Shown here in pieces: positions 8,151 through 15,518 of a stretch of DNA of 64,000 nucleotides. The notes under the pieces are model-generated. The model did not search any database. It was not told the DNA's origin and saw only the letters and a program-made list of their open reading frames with translations. Source of the DNA: HGM04593 sp045647885 (GTDB lineage Bacteria > Bacteroidota > Bacteroidia > Bacteroidales > Bacteroidaceae). How positions within the stretch are numbered: position 1 is the stretch's first letter; each line of letters begins with the position of its first letter. The stretch is from NCBI GenBank assembly GCA_045647885.1, contig JAZRMX010000022.1:62001-126000 (forward strand), in the 5' to 3' direction. The position numbers were made by a program, and so were the translations under genes.

Positions 8151-8201
8151 CAAGATTTTTTCTCATAAGAGTCTCTGCACTGCATCAAGCCCTTAAAATA
8201 T

Positions 8202-8273
8202 GGCGCTTTCGTCTAGTGGCTAGGACACATGCCTCTCACGCATGGAACACGGGTTCGATTCCCGTAGGCGCTA
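8202..8273 (+). tRNA. tRNA-Glu (anticodon CUC), copy 2
   Basis: Every base matches copy 1 at 8079-8150, including the CTC anticodon, whereas the 51-base spacer between them is unrelated to the other flanks. A terminator follows 8 bases later. Two identical GAG-reading tRNAs fit the heavy use of GAG in the highly expressed genes of this window. Confidence 0.93.
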
Positions 8274-8281
8274 CTTAAGTT

Positions 8282-8309
8282 AGAACCTTTTGTGAGGTTC
8301 TTTTTTTTT
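8282..8309 (+). terminator. Terminator after the tRNA cluster
   Basis: AGAACCT (8282-8288) pairs with AGGTTCT (8295-8301) around a 6-base loop and is followed by eight T. Confidence 0.9.
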
Positions 8310-8332
8310 ATCTAATTGTATGTAGTCGGGGG

Positions 8333-8926
8333 TCACCCAAAGTCGTTGATATCCACCAACTTATTCATTATTGCATATACGGTGAGGCCCGGGATACTGT
8401 TGATGCCGAGCTTTTGGGATATGTTGCGACGGTGTGATATTACGGTGTAGATTGAGATATTGAACTCGTCGGCTATCTCTTTGTTTGTTTTTCCTTTTGC
8501 TACTGCGCGCAGTATGTCGCGCTCGCGCGATGAGAGCTCGTTTATGTCGCTTTTTGGGGTTTGTGCGGCCTCTTCTATTGCGCTTTTAAGTTTCTGTATA
8601 ATACGTTGTGCGTTGTCGTATATGCCTATACAGCCGTCGTATTGGCTCAATACGCTCTCTTCGTGGCTGCTGTGGGTGAGGGCTACCAGGGTAGTGTTCT
8701 CACGGCCTATGTAGCTGCGTATGTCGAATCGCTCGTTGTAATCTATTACAGCGGGGTTTATTATTATTATATCGGCATCGCACCCTTGTGCGTTGTAGTA
8801 TCCGAGACTGCTGATTGTTTGTGTTATGGTAAACTCGGGGTGGCGGGAGATGATGGATGCTATCCCTGCCGATACTATCTCCGATGGCTCTATGAGGAGT
8901 ATCTTGTGTTTTTCGGGATTATGCAT
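8333..8926 (-). CDS. LuxR-type response-regulator-like protein with degenerate receiver
   Basis: A 197-residue DNA-binding protein. The C-terminal LuxR-type helix-turn-helix spans about residues 130-192 (LSSRERDILRAVAKGKTNKE, then NISIYTVISHRRNISQKLG). The N-terminal ~120 residues have the alternating pattern of a receiver (HKILLIEPSE, DADIIIINPAV, TTLVALTHSS). However, the acidic pair at the start is reduced to E13-P14, and the residue at the end of the third strand, where the phospho-acceptor Asp should be, is N57. Phosphorylation is therefore unlikely. Its start overlaps the end of the hemerythrin-like gene by 8 bases, in the same operon as feoAB. I infer a regulator of iron or nitrosative/oxidative stress genes; its targets are unknown. 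Confidence 0.85.
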   Translation of the reverse strand: MHNPEKHKILLIEPSEIVSAGIASIISRHPEFTITQTISSLGYYNAQGCDADIIIINPAVIDYNERFDIRSYIGRENTTLVALTHSSHEESVLSQYDGCIGIYDNAQRIIQKLKSAIEEAAQTPKSDINELSSRERDILRAVAKGKTNKEIADEFNISIYTVISHRRNISQKLGINSIPGLTVYAIMNKLVDINDFG

Positions 8927-9623
8927 TGCTTCTTTCCATTATCTCAACCAGGGGGATGAGGAGCTTGTTTTCAATCTGTGAGTGTTTGCGCAGGTCGTTC
9001 TCAACGGTAAATATGTTGTTGAGAATTTCGAAACGCAGTGCCGAGGAGTACTCCTCGGGCAAGTATTTTATTATGATGTTCTTGAGGTCGTTGAGTTTCT
9101 CGCTTATGTTGCTGTGGTTCTCTTCGAACTTGCTTATATTGTATTTCTCTTCGCCCTTCTCTTTTTCTCCTTGCATCAGGGTTTCAATGTAGGGGAATAC
9201 TGTATCTTCTTCGTACTTGAAGTGTCCTGTTACTTCGTTGTCGTAGTCGTCGTAGAATTTGTCAATCAGGCGACGGCTGACTTCGTCGAGCTCTTTTACA
9301 AGGCGGTGTATGCTCTCGTGTATGGTGGGAAAGCATACCTCGGTGTAATATTTGTGCGATGCTCGCAGGTAGGTGGTTATGTTTTTTATGTCTTTTTGCT
9401 CTAATGCTTCCACGTGGGGAGTGTAGTGGCGGAAGGAGTATATGTTGCATATCTCCAAAAAGAGCGCGGTGGATATGTTGTAACGTGTACAAATCTCCTG
9501 TATGGTGGCCTCGCCGAAGCCCAGGCGTATGTCGAGGCGGTGGAGTATTGATAGCAGGCTGTTGTCGGCCGCAATGAGGTCGGCAACCTTCATATTTTTC
9601 TTGTATGTAGTTTCCAGCGTCAT
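8919..9623 (-). CDS. Hemerythrin-like (HHE) di-iron protein with ScdA-like N-terminus
   Basis: A 234-residue cytoplasmic protein. The C-terminal helical region carries candidate di-iron ligands H90, H102, H106, H134 with E138/E139, H170, H214 and E218, in the pattern of HHE domains. The first ~65 residues (VADLIAADNSLLSILHRLDI...) resemble the ScdA/YtfE N-terminal domain. The usual Cys-Cys pair of that domain is replaced by RLGFGEA (residues 33-39). RIC proteins (YtfE/ScdA/DnrN) repair iron-sulfur clusters after nitric oxide or oxygen damage, so a related role is plausible but not proven. It starts 18 bases after feoAB and overlaps the regulator gene. A second ATG 10 residues in (MKVADLIAAD) could also be the start. 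Confidence 0.83.
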   Translation of the reverse strand: MTLETTYKKNMKVADLIAADNSLLSILHRLDIRLGFGEATIQEICTRYNISTALFLEICNIYSFRHYTPHVEALEQKDIKNITTYLRASHKYYTEVCFPTIHESIHRLVKELDEVSRRLIDKFYDDYDNEVTGHFKYEEDTVFPYIETLMQGEKEKGEEKYNISKFEENHSNISEKLNDLKNIIIKYLPEEYSSALRFEILNNIFTVENDLRKHSQIENKLLIPLVEIMERSNA

Positions 9624-9641
9624 TTTTTTCTTGTTTTTTGT

Positions 9642-12008
9642 TTAGAATAGTCCTCCAATGGTGTATACAAGGTAGCCGGCAATCCACGCCACGGCAGTGT
9701 TGTATACGATAGAGAAGAGTGCCCACCAGCGGCTGCCGGTCTCTGTTGCTATGGTTGCTATGGTTGCCAGGCAGGGGAAGAAGAGGAGTATGAATACCAG
9801 GAATGCTGCGGCAGAGCGTGGGGTAAAGTCGCCCGAGCTTTTAAGGTCCTCTTTGATGCCCTCTTCGGTGTCGTTGCTGTAGAGCACACCGAATGTGCTT
9901 ACCACAAGCTCTTTTGCGGGTATGCTTGTGAGTATGGCAATGCTGGAACGCCAGTTCTGCCCGAGTGGTGCCATCACAGGTTCAACAGCGTGGCCTATCA
10001 TTCCTATGTATGAGGTTGAGTAACTGTCGCTCTCGGGGGTGTTCTCTGCGGGGCGTGGAAAGTAGCTCAAGAACCATATTGCTATGGTTGCAAGTAGTAT
10101 GGTTGTTCCTATCTTCTTTATGTATTGCTCGCACTTCTCCCACATATGTCGCAGGGCTGCGCGCAGGGTTGGTATGCGGTAGGGGGGCAGCTCCATTACA
10201 AATGGTGTTTCGTCTTTTTTGAAACGTGTGCTACGTAGCAGGCGTGCTGTAAGTACGGCTACAGCTATGCCTAACAGGTATAGTGCTATAAGTATTAGTG
10301 CTGCGTGCTTGGGGAAGAAGGCTCCGGTAAAGAGTACGAGTACCGGCAGACGGGCGCTGCACGACATAAATGGGGTTACAAGTATGGTTATTATTCGGCT
10401 GCTGCGGCTCTCAATGGTGCGTGTTGCCATAATTGCTGGTACGTTGCAGCCAAAGCCCATAAGCATAGGTATGAAGGATTTGCCGTGCAGCCCCATTTTG
10501 TGCATCAGACGGTCCATTATGAAGGCTGCGCGTGCCATATATCCCGAATCTTCCATAAGGGATATAAAGAGGTAGAGTATGATTATCTGCGGAATGAATA
10601 CTGCTACGCTTCCTACGCCACCTATTATTCCGTCTACCACAAGGTCCAGCAGTATGCCTTGAGGCAACAGGTTTGTGGCTTGCTCGCCGAGGAATGAGAA
10701 CAGTGACTCAATCCACTCTTGCGGGTATGTGCCTAGTTGGAATACTGTGGTGAACATCAGCCACATTACAAGAATGAAGAGGGGGAAACCCAGCCAACGA
10801 TTTGCCACAAGGCGGTCTATGCGTCGTGTCTGTCGGTAGGTGTCTTTATTACCAGGGGTGTAGGTTTCCTGCAGCGCGCCGTTTATGAATCCGTATTTTG
10901 CGTCGCTTATAGCTGTTTCTACATCAATTCCAAGGCGTGTCTGTATCTTTTTTGCTGCGCTTTCTGCCTTCTTCTCCCATTTGGGCAAGGCGTCGCAGTT
11001 CTTCATCTGTTCTATAGCCTCTTTGTCACCTTCGAGCAATTTTAGTGCCCAATAGCGTACAGGGAACTGGTAAGGGAGGTCGGTTGCCTTGTGCATCTCC
11101 TCGGAGAGGGGTGTGAGCTCGCTCTCTATGGTGCTTCCGTAGTTTATGTGTATGTGGCGTATGGTGCTGTTGCGTCCTTCGAAAAGTTCTATGACTATAT
11201 CGAGAAGTTTCTCGAGTCCCTTGCCGGTTTTTGCAATTACGGGTACCATTGGTATGCCCATCATAGCACCGAGGTGTTCGTAGTTTATTTCCGCGCCGCT
11301 TGCGAGCAGTTCGTCGTACATATTGAGTGCTACCACGGTGCGCAGGTTCATATCTATGAGTTCGGTGGTGAGGTAGAGGTTACGCTCTATGTTTGATGCC
11401 ACCACGGAATTTATTATTATGTCGGGCATCTTGTCGAAGAGGTGTCGGCGTACATATATCTCCTCGGGTGAGTATGCCGCAATGGAGTATGTACCGGGCA
11501 GGTCGGTAATGTTTATGCGGTATCCTTTGTAGTTGAAACTGCCGGTTTTTGCATCAACGGTTACGCCGCTGTAGTTGCCAACGTGCTCGTTCTCGCCTGC
11601 TACAGCGTTGAAAATAGATGTTTTTCCGCTATTGGGGTTTCCCACCAGGGCTACATTTATTACGTTGTTCTTTTGGGTGGAAACTTTGCGTTGTGTGCAG
11701 TTACGGCAACTGCATCCGTTGCAACTCTCGCACATTGACATACAGCTGAACGACGGTGCCGGGTCGAGCTCTTTTTTTGCCTCTTCCTCGGGCAGAACCT
11801 CAATCATATCAGCCTCGGCGCGGCGTAACGATACTTCGTAGCCCATAATGTGGTATTTTACAGGGTCGTGCATTGGTGAGTCGAGTACCGATTTTACCTT
11901 TTCGCCACGTATGAAGCCCATCTCCATTATGCGTTTACGGAATCCGCCGTGTCCCGATAGACGCACGATAACTGCTGTTTCGCCGTTTTTAAGTTCCGAG
12001 AGTTTCAT
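9642..12008 (-). CDS. feoB: Ferrous iron transporter FeoAB fusion
   Basis: A 788-residue inner-membrane Fe(II) importer in which FeoA is fused to FeoB. I choose the ATG ending at 12008 (MKLSELKNGETAVIVRLSG) because it starts the FeoA SH3-like domain, residues 1-75. A cysteine-rich linker follows (six Cys at 89, 93, 96, 99, 101 and 104). The GTPase domain then has GNPNSGKTSIFN at 123-134, the SGVTVD switch, DLPGTYS and NMYDE. The rest is the membrane region with two gate domains. FeoA-FeoB fusions are common in Bacteroidetes; the cysteine cluster between them is worth noting. It leads the operon with the HHE protein and LuxR-type regulator, behind a good promoter at 12050-12080. I see no clear Fur box. 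Confidence 0.97.
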   Translation of the reverse strand: MKLSELKNGETAVIVRLSGHGGFRKRIMEMGFIRGEKVKSVLDSPMHDPVKYHIMGYEVSLRRAEADMIEVLPEEEAKKELDPAPSFSCMSMCESCNGCSCRNCTQRKVSTQKNNVINVALVGNPNSGKTSIFNAVAGENEHVGNYSGVTVDAKTGSFNYKGYRINITDLPGTYSIAAYSPEEIYVRRHLFDKMPDIIINSVVASNIERNLYLTTELIDMNLRTVVALNMYDELLASGAEINYEHLGAMMGIPMVPVIAKTGKGLEKLLDIVIELFEGRNSTIRHIHINYGSTIESELTPLSEEMHKATDLPYQFPVRYWALKLLEGDKEAIEQMKNCDALPKWEKKAESAAKKIQTRLGIDVETAISDAKYGFINGALQETYTPGNKDTYRQTRRIDRLVANRWLGFPLFILVMWLMFTTVFQLGTYPQEWIESLFSFLGEQATNLLPQGILLDLVVDGIIGGVGSVAVFIPQIIILYLFISLMEDSGYMARAAFIMDRLMHKMGLHGKSFIPMLMGFGCNVPAIMATRTIESRSSRIITILVTPFMSCSARLPVLVLFTGAFFPKHAALILIALYLLGIAVAVLTARLLRSTRFKKDETPFVMELPPYRIPTLRAALRHMWEKCEQYIKKIGTTILLATIAIWFLSYFPRPAENTPESDSYSTSYIGMIGHAVEPVMAPLGQNWRSSIAILTSIPAKELVVSTFGVLYSNDTEEGIKEDLKSSGDFTPRSAAAFLVFILLFFPCLATIATIATETGSRWWALFSIVYNTAVAWIAGYLVYTIGGLF

Positions 12009-12049
12009 TATATTGTTTTCCGTTTTTTTATACAGTTCTTTACTGTTGG

Positions 12050-12080
12050 CAAAAGTACTTCTCTTTTTGAACTCTCGCAA
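12050..12080 (-). promoter_or_regulatory. Promoter of the feoAB operon
   Basis: On the minus strand there is TTG at 12080-12078, a 20-base spacer and TACTTTTG at 12057-12050. The feoAB start codon is 42 bases downstream. Confidence 0.7.
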
Positions 12081-12235
12081 TAGCTTTTTGTGGTAAAAAA
12101 GGCTTCTCTATTAGTTATATGTTGTTATTAGATAGTTATTTTTGGTAATAATGGAAATATGTTGCTATATACTTGTATTGAATTCATAATTTTTTGTGAT
12201 TGTGGCTTCTTTGTAAGGGTTGTATTTTTGCATCC

Positions 12236-12340
12236 AGAATAAACCGTGTGAAATAAATTGTATTATCCTATTTTTTTGCTTTTGTAATGAGGGAAGCAAA
12301 TATAGAGGGTGACCTTGACGTCAAGGTCACCCTCTTCTTG
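12236..12340 (+). ncRNA. Candidate small RNA between feoAB and the repeat-protein gene
   Basis: The 353 bases between the feoAB start and the end of the next minus-strand gene contain a plus-strand promoter-like pair (TTG 12200-12202, 20 bases, TATTTTTG 12223-12230). About 75 bases later comes the perfect palindrome at 12304-12335, which can act as a terminator. No convincing coding frame lies between them. A 29-codon frame from 12287 runs through the palindrome and into the 3' end of the opposite gene, and I do not believe it. The remaining bases, 12081-12199, are AT-rich with no feature I can name. The RNA is an inference from signals only. Confidence 0.28.
12304..12335. terminator. 32-base perfect palindrome, probable bidirectional terminator
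   Basis: AGAGGGTGACCTTGAC is followed immediately by its exact reverse complement, giving a 16-bp stem with no unpaired spacer. It lies 26 bases past the stop of the minus-strand repeat-protein gene. The flanking T-richness is only modest (TCTTGTTT on the plus side, ATATTTGC on the minus side), so it may also protect RNA ends. A related stem (AGAGAGGGTGAC) occurs in the terminator at 55663-55693. Confidence 0.65.
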
Positions 12341-12361
12341 TTTAAGTATGAAACTTCTTAT

Positions 12362-12808
12362 TTAGTTTGCAAGTAGTGAAATTAGACCTACTACGCCTAT
12401 AGCCACTGCTGCCGCGCTTGCGACGTCATTATCGCAATGATGTACCACTACGGGGCGTGGTGCGGGTTGCTGTATTACTACGGGAGGCGCGGGCTGCTGT
12501 ATTACTACGGGGCGTGGTGCAGGTTGCTGTATTACTACGGGGCGTGGTGCGGGCTGCTGTATTACTACGGGACGGGGCGCAGGTTGCTGTACCACCGCGG
12601 GGCGTTGTGCTGGCTTGGGCTGAACTGCTTTCACGGGCTGTTGTCTTCTTTTTCCCACTTGCATATCTTTACGAGAATTCTCTCTCTTGTTTTCCACTCT
12701 TGCCGCTACGGGTTTTCTGTTGTTTCTATGGTTGTTTTCCCTTGCCATCATCTGTGCAGGCATAAGCATTGCGCTTACAAAAGCTGCGATAATCATCATC
12801 TTTTTCAT
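12362..12808 (-). CDS. Small exported Pro/Gln-rich repeat protein, unknown function
   Basis: A 148-residue protein I do not recognise. It has a signal peptide (MKKMMIIAAFVSAMLMPAQMM then ARE). A basic stretch rich in Arg, Lys and Asn covers about residues 23-65. Four to five tandem copies of QQPAPRPVVI follow (about 73-124), one copy lacking the Arg. After VHHCDNDVASA there is a C-terminal hydrophobic segment (AAAVAIGVVGLISLLAN). The Pro-rich part should be extended, and the hydrophobic tail could anchor it in a membrane. The 30-bp DNA repeats suggest length variation by slippage. It forms its own unit with a promoter at 12854-12884. Confidence 0.7.
   Translation of the reverse strand: MKKMMIIAAFVSAMLMPAQMMARENNHRNNRKPVAARVENKRENSRKDMQVGKRRQQPVKAVQPKPAQRPAVVQQPAPRPVVIQQPAPRPVVIQQPAPRPVVIQQPAPPVVIQQPAPRPVVVHHCDNDVASAAAVAIGVVGLISLLAN
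12442..12600. repeat. Tandem ~30-bp coding repeats
   Basis: About five imperfect head-to-tail units, with core TGCTGTATTACTACGGG and variants on the plus strand, encode the QQPAPRPVVI repeats of the minus-strand gene. One unit (about 12474-12500) is 27 bp, having lost one codon. The period is a multiple of three, so unit gain or loss keeps the frame. Confidence 0.85.
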
Positions 12809-12853
12809 AATTGTAAAGTTTTAATGGTTAATGTTTGTTGTTTCTTACGATGG

Positions 12854-12884
12854 CAAAGGTATAAATGCAGAAAGCCCCCTGCAA
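12854..12884 (-). promoter_or_regulatory. Promoter of the repeat-protein gene
   Basis: On the minus strand there is TTG at 12884-12882, a 20-base spacer and TACCTTTG at 12861-12854, giving a leader of about 40 bases. The -33 box falls inside the left arm of the hairpin that ends the upstream sialic acid operon. Confidence 0.65.
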
Positions 12885-12941
12885 CGTTAATTTCCTAATC
12901 GTTGCAGGGAGTTTCCCTATTTGCAAGGGGGAATTCCCCCT
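12877..12941 (-). terminator. Two hairpins ending the sialic acid operon
   Basis: CCCTGCAACG (12877-12886) pairs with CGTTGCAGGG (12900-12909), and AGGGGGAATTCCCCCT (12926-12941) is a perfect palindrome. Both lie within 80 bases of the last gene's stop codon. The T-runs on the minus strand are weak, so termination may be partial or the structures may protect the 3' end. Confidence 0.6.
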
Positions 12942-12952
12942 CTGTTATTTTT

Positions 12953-15472
12953 TTATTTACCGCCTTTGAGGTATGAACCAAGCGAGAGCAACCAGGCTAC
13001 TGCAACGCTTGCTATAATGCCGGTAGCTCCAAAGAGGAGGAAGTTGGCATCGGTATATTCGTTCATCCAGAATACAACGGCTTCGCCTGCCACAAATCCG
13101 GCAAGTGCCGCATAGCCCTTTACGCGCTTCATAAATACGGCGATGAAGAACAAACCACCCAAGCCGCTGGTGAGCAATCCCAAGGCTTCGTTGAAGAAGT
13201 CGAGGAACGACTGTATATCCCAGGTTGCCATCAGCAGGGCAAGTAGCAACCCCACCATACCACTTACCACAGATGCCCAACGAGCCACAACAACTAGTTG
13301 CGAGTCGGTAGTAGAGGTGCGGAAGCGTTTCCAGAAATCGATAGAGAATGCTGTTGCCACGCTATTGATATTGCTCGAAATTGTGCTCATTGTTGCTGCG
13401 AATATTGCGGCAATGAGTGCACCGGCTACTCCGGCAGGCATCTGGCTCATCATAAAGAAGGGGAAGATGGCGTCGGATTGTCCCATTGTTATATCGAGCT
13501 CTGCGGGGTGGGTTTTGTAGAAGGTGTAAAGGCCTGTACCTATCATATAGAAGGCTACGGATACAAACACACTCATCAAACCATTGACCAAAATACCGCG
13601 ACCAGCCGATTTCTCGTCGGGAGTCGTGAGGTAGCGTTGTATTACGGTCTGGTCCGAGGTGTAGGAGATAAGGTTATTGGCCAAACCTCCGAGGATTATT
13701 ACCCACCAGGTGGCTTGCGACCAAGAGTTGCTCCAGTCGAAGAGTCGCAGCTTGTCGTTCTCCAATGCAATATTTATGCAACCGCCTATTCCTCCCTCGG
13801 TGCCCATAGCCAAATATACAACAGCAAAGATGGCTCCGAAGACAAGAATCAAGCCTTGCACCACATCGCCCCAGATTACAGCCTCCACGCCGCCCATAGT
13901 GCAATAAATGATGGTTACCAAGCCCATAAGTACGATGCACAGATATATGTCTATACCTGTCACGGCTGTGAGGGCAAGTGATGGCAAGTATAACACAATT
14001 GCCATACGTACAATCATAAATACACAGAAGAGCGTAGATGCCAGCATACGGGTGAATAAGTTGAAGCGTTGCTCCAAAATCTCGTATGCGCTGGTAACAT
14101 TGAGTTTGCGGAAGTAGGGGAGGTAGTACTTTATGACGGGGAGGCTCACAAGCAGTATCATCCACAGCATAGGGTAGTAGGTCCAGTTTGTGGTGTAGGC
14201 TTTCGCCGGAATTGTCATATAAGTGATGGCCGATAGCATTGTGGCGTAGATACTTATACCGGCAGCCCACCAGGGGATGCGGCCACCGCCTTTGAAAAAG
14301 TCATCGGCACCATTCTCTTTGCGCATAAAGTAGATACCCATACCCAACATTCCAGCAAGGTAGAGAATAAGTACAGCCCAGTTGAGCCATCCGAAGCTCT
14401 TGTCGTTGCTCACCTCTATGTGTGTAACGTCGGCACTGCGCACACCGGGCATCAACTCTCCGCCGCTGAAGCTCCAGCCTTTTCCTCCAACCTCGGGTGT
14501 GAGGCAGGCGCCGGCACGTGCCAGCAGGCTGTCGCCCGGCAAGAGTCCCCAGGAGTCGGTTACGGTGTGGTAGGTGAGTACATCTTCGCGGAAACGATAC
14601 CATTCGGGTGTGTGGCGCAGGTACAGACTGTCCTGCTGTCCTGTGATGGCACTGAGGAATATGTCGTGGTCTACACCACCAAAGAATAGTATGTGGCTGT
14701 AACCAACAGGGGAGCAGGTGCTGCCTACAATGGCCTGTATGCGTTGCTCGCGTTCTTCATTGGTGGCTTTGTCTGTCCACGCAAAGGCTGGCGAGGTACG
14801 TTTCCACCCCGTGGGTGTTACACCCTCTTTTTTAAGTTCAGCAATGGGGATATATACACCATCGGTATATACTTTGGCTGCTTGTTCTTCTGTCTTGGGC
14901 TGGTAACCGCCAAAAATAAAGAGTGCATAACCGGCCGATGTATTCTGTACGGCTACACAGGGTTGCAAGCGACATTCGTCGGGCAGAGTAGCTATCATAG
15001 TCCACTCCTTGCCTTCACCGGGGAATTGCAAGGCGTACAAATCCTTGTTGGGTGTGCCGTTTGTTGCTCCTCCGGCAACCCATATTGTGCCGTCGTAGTA
15101 GGTTGCAGAAAAATTGTCCAAAGCTTTGGGCAAAGAGGTTATCGGGGTGGATGTGCCATCAGTTGCGTTAATGAACAAGCATTCGTCGAGCGAGGCTGTA
15201 GCATCCGTTCCGCCAATATATACAACGCCACCCGGCACTTGTACACTTGCTCCGTAAGCTCTTGGATAGTAAACTTTCTGTCCGCCGTCGGCGCAGGGCA
15301 CATCGGGGAAGTTGCATCCTCCATAGGTTGAGAGTCCGCCGTTTATCCACCCTGCATAATGGCCGGAAACGGCTCTGTCCAAGGGTGTTGCTGGTGACAC
15401 TGAAACTCTATTCTGTGCTATGCCTAATACAAAACAGAGAAGAAAGAGTGGTATTAAGGTGTATTTTTTCAT
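12953..15472 (-). CDS. Fusion of NanM-like mutarotase domain and sodium:solute symporter
   Basis: An 839-residue fusion. After a signal peptide (MKKYTLIPLFLLCFVLGIAQ), residues ~20-355 form a kelch-type beta-propeller of the cyclically permuted sialic acid mutarotase kind (GGVVYIGGTD, TIWVAGGATN, ALFIFGGYQPK, ILFFGGVDHD). From about residue 360 it is a sodium:solute symporter with around a dozen or more helices (WWAAGISIYATMLSAITYM; TSDQTVIQRYLTTPDE near the middle). The propeller would face the periplasm and convert the sialic acid anomer just before uptake; that coupling is inference. It is the last gene of the operon with neuraminate lyase and AGE-type epimerase, which supports sialic acid as substrate. 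Confidence 0.88.
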   Translation of the reverse strand: MKKYTLIPLFLLCFVLGIAQNRVSVSPATPLDRAVSGHYAGWINGGLSTYGGCNFPDVPCADGGQKVYYPRAYGASVQVPGGVVYIGGTDATASLDECLFINATDGTSTPITSLPKALDNFSATYYDGTIWVAGGATNGTPNKDLYALQFPGEGKEWTMIATLPDECRLQPCVAVQNTSAGYALFIFGGYQPKTEEQAAKVYTDGVYIPIAELKKEGVTPTGWKRTSPAFAWTDKATNEEREQRIQAIVGSTCSPVGYSHILFFGGVDHDIFLSAITGQQDSLYLRHTPEWYRFREDVLTYHTVTDSWGLLPGDSLLARAGACLTPEVGGKGWSFSGGELMPGVRSADVTHIEVSNDKSFGWLNWAVLILYLAGMLGMGIYFMRKENGADDFFKGGGRIPWWAAGISIYATMLSAITYMTIPAKAYTTNWTYYPMLWMILLVSLPVIKYYLPYFRKLNVTSAYEILEQRFNLFTRMLASTLFCVFMIVRMAIVLYLPSLALTAVTGIDIYLCIVLMGLVTIIYCTMGGVEAVIWGDVVQGLILVFGAIFAVVYLAMGTEGGIGGCINIALENDKLRLFDWSNSWSQATWWVIILGGLANNLISYTSDQTVIQRYLTTPDEKSAGRGILVNGLMSVFVSVAFYMIGTGLYTFYKTHPAELDITMGQSDAIFPFFMMSQMPAGVAGALIAAIFAATMSTISSNINSVATAFSIDFWKRFRTSTTDSQLVVVARWASVVSGMVGLLLALLMATWDIQSFLDFFNEALGLLTSGLGGLFFIAVFMKRVKGYAALAGFVAGEAVVFWMNEYTDANFLLFGATGIIASVAVAWLLSLGSYLKGGK

Positions 15473-15518
15473 AAAGTGATTATCTGTTGTCTGTGATGAT
15501 TGTAAAGTCGTTGTATTC

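Noticed and set aside
8079..8273. 72-base direct repeats as possible attachment sites or element borders
   Set aside because: Both copies are complete, functional-looking tRNA genes with 51 bases between them. No integrase or mobile gene is near.
8093..8278. Open frame running through both tRNA-Glu genes
   Set aside because: It is made of the tRNA sequences themselves; its two halves are identical because the tRNAs are.
12009..12080. Longer N-terminus for FeoAB
   Set aside because: The extra residues precede a standard FeoA start and cover the -7 and -33 boxes of the promoter.
12287..12376. 29-codon frame through the palindrome
   Set aside because: No ribosome binding site, it runs through a perfect hairpin and into the 3' end of the opposite gene, and the product has no notable features.
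12442..12600. Regular ~30-bp repeats resembling a CRISPR array
   Set aside because: The units are head to tail without spacers, lie in frame inside a gene, and encode a Pro/Gln repeat. No cas genes are present.
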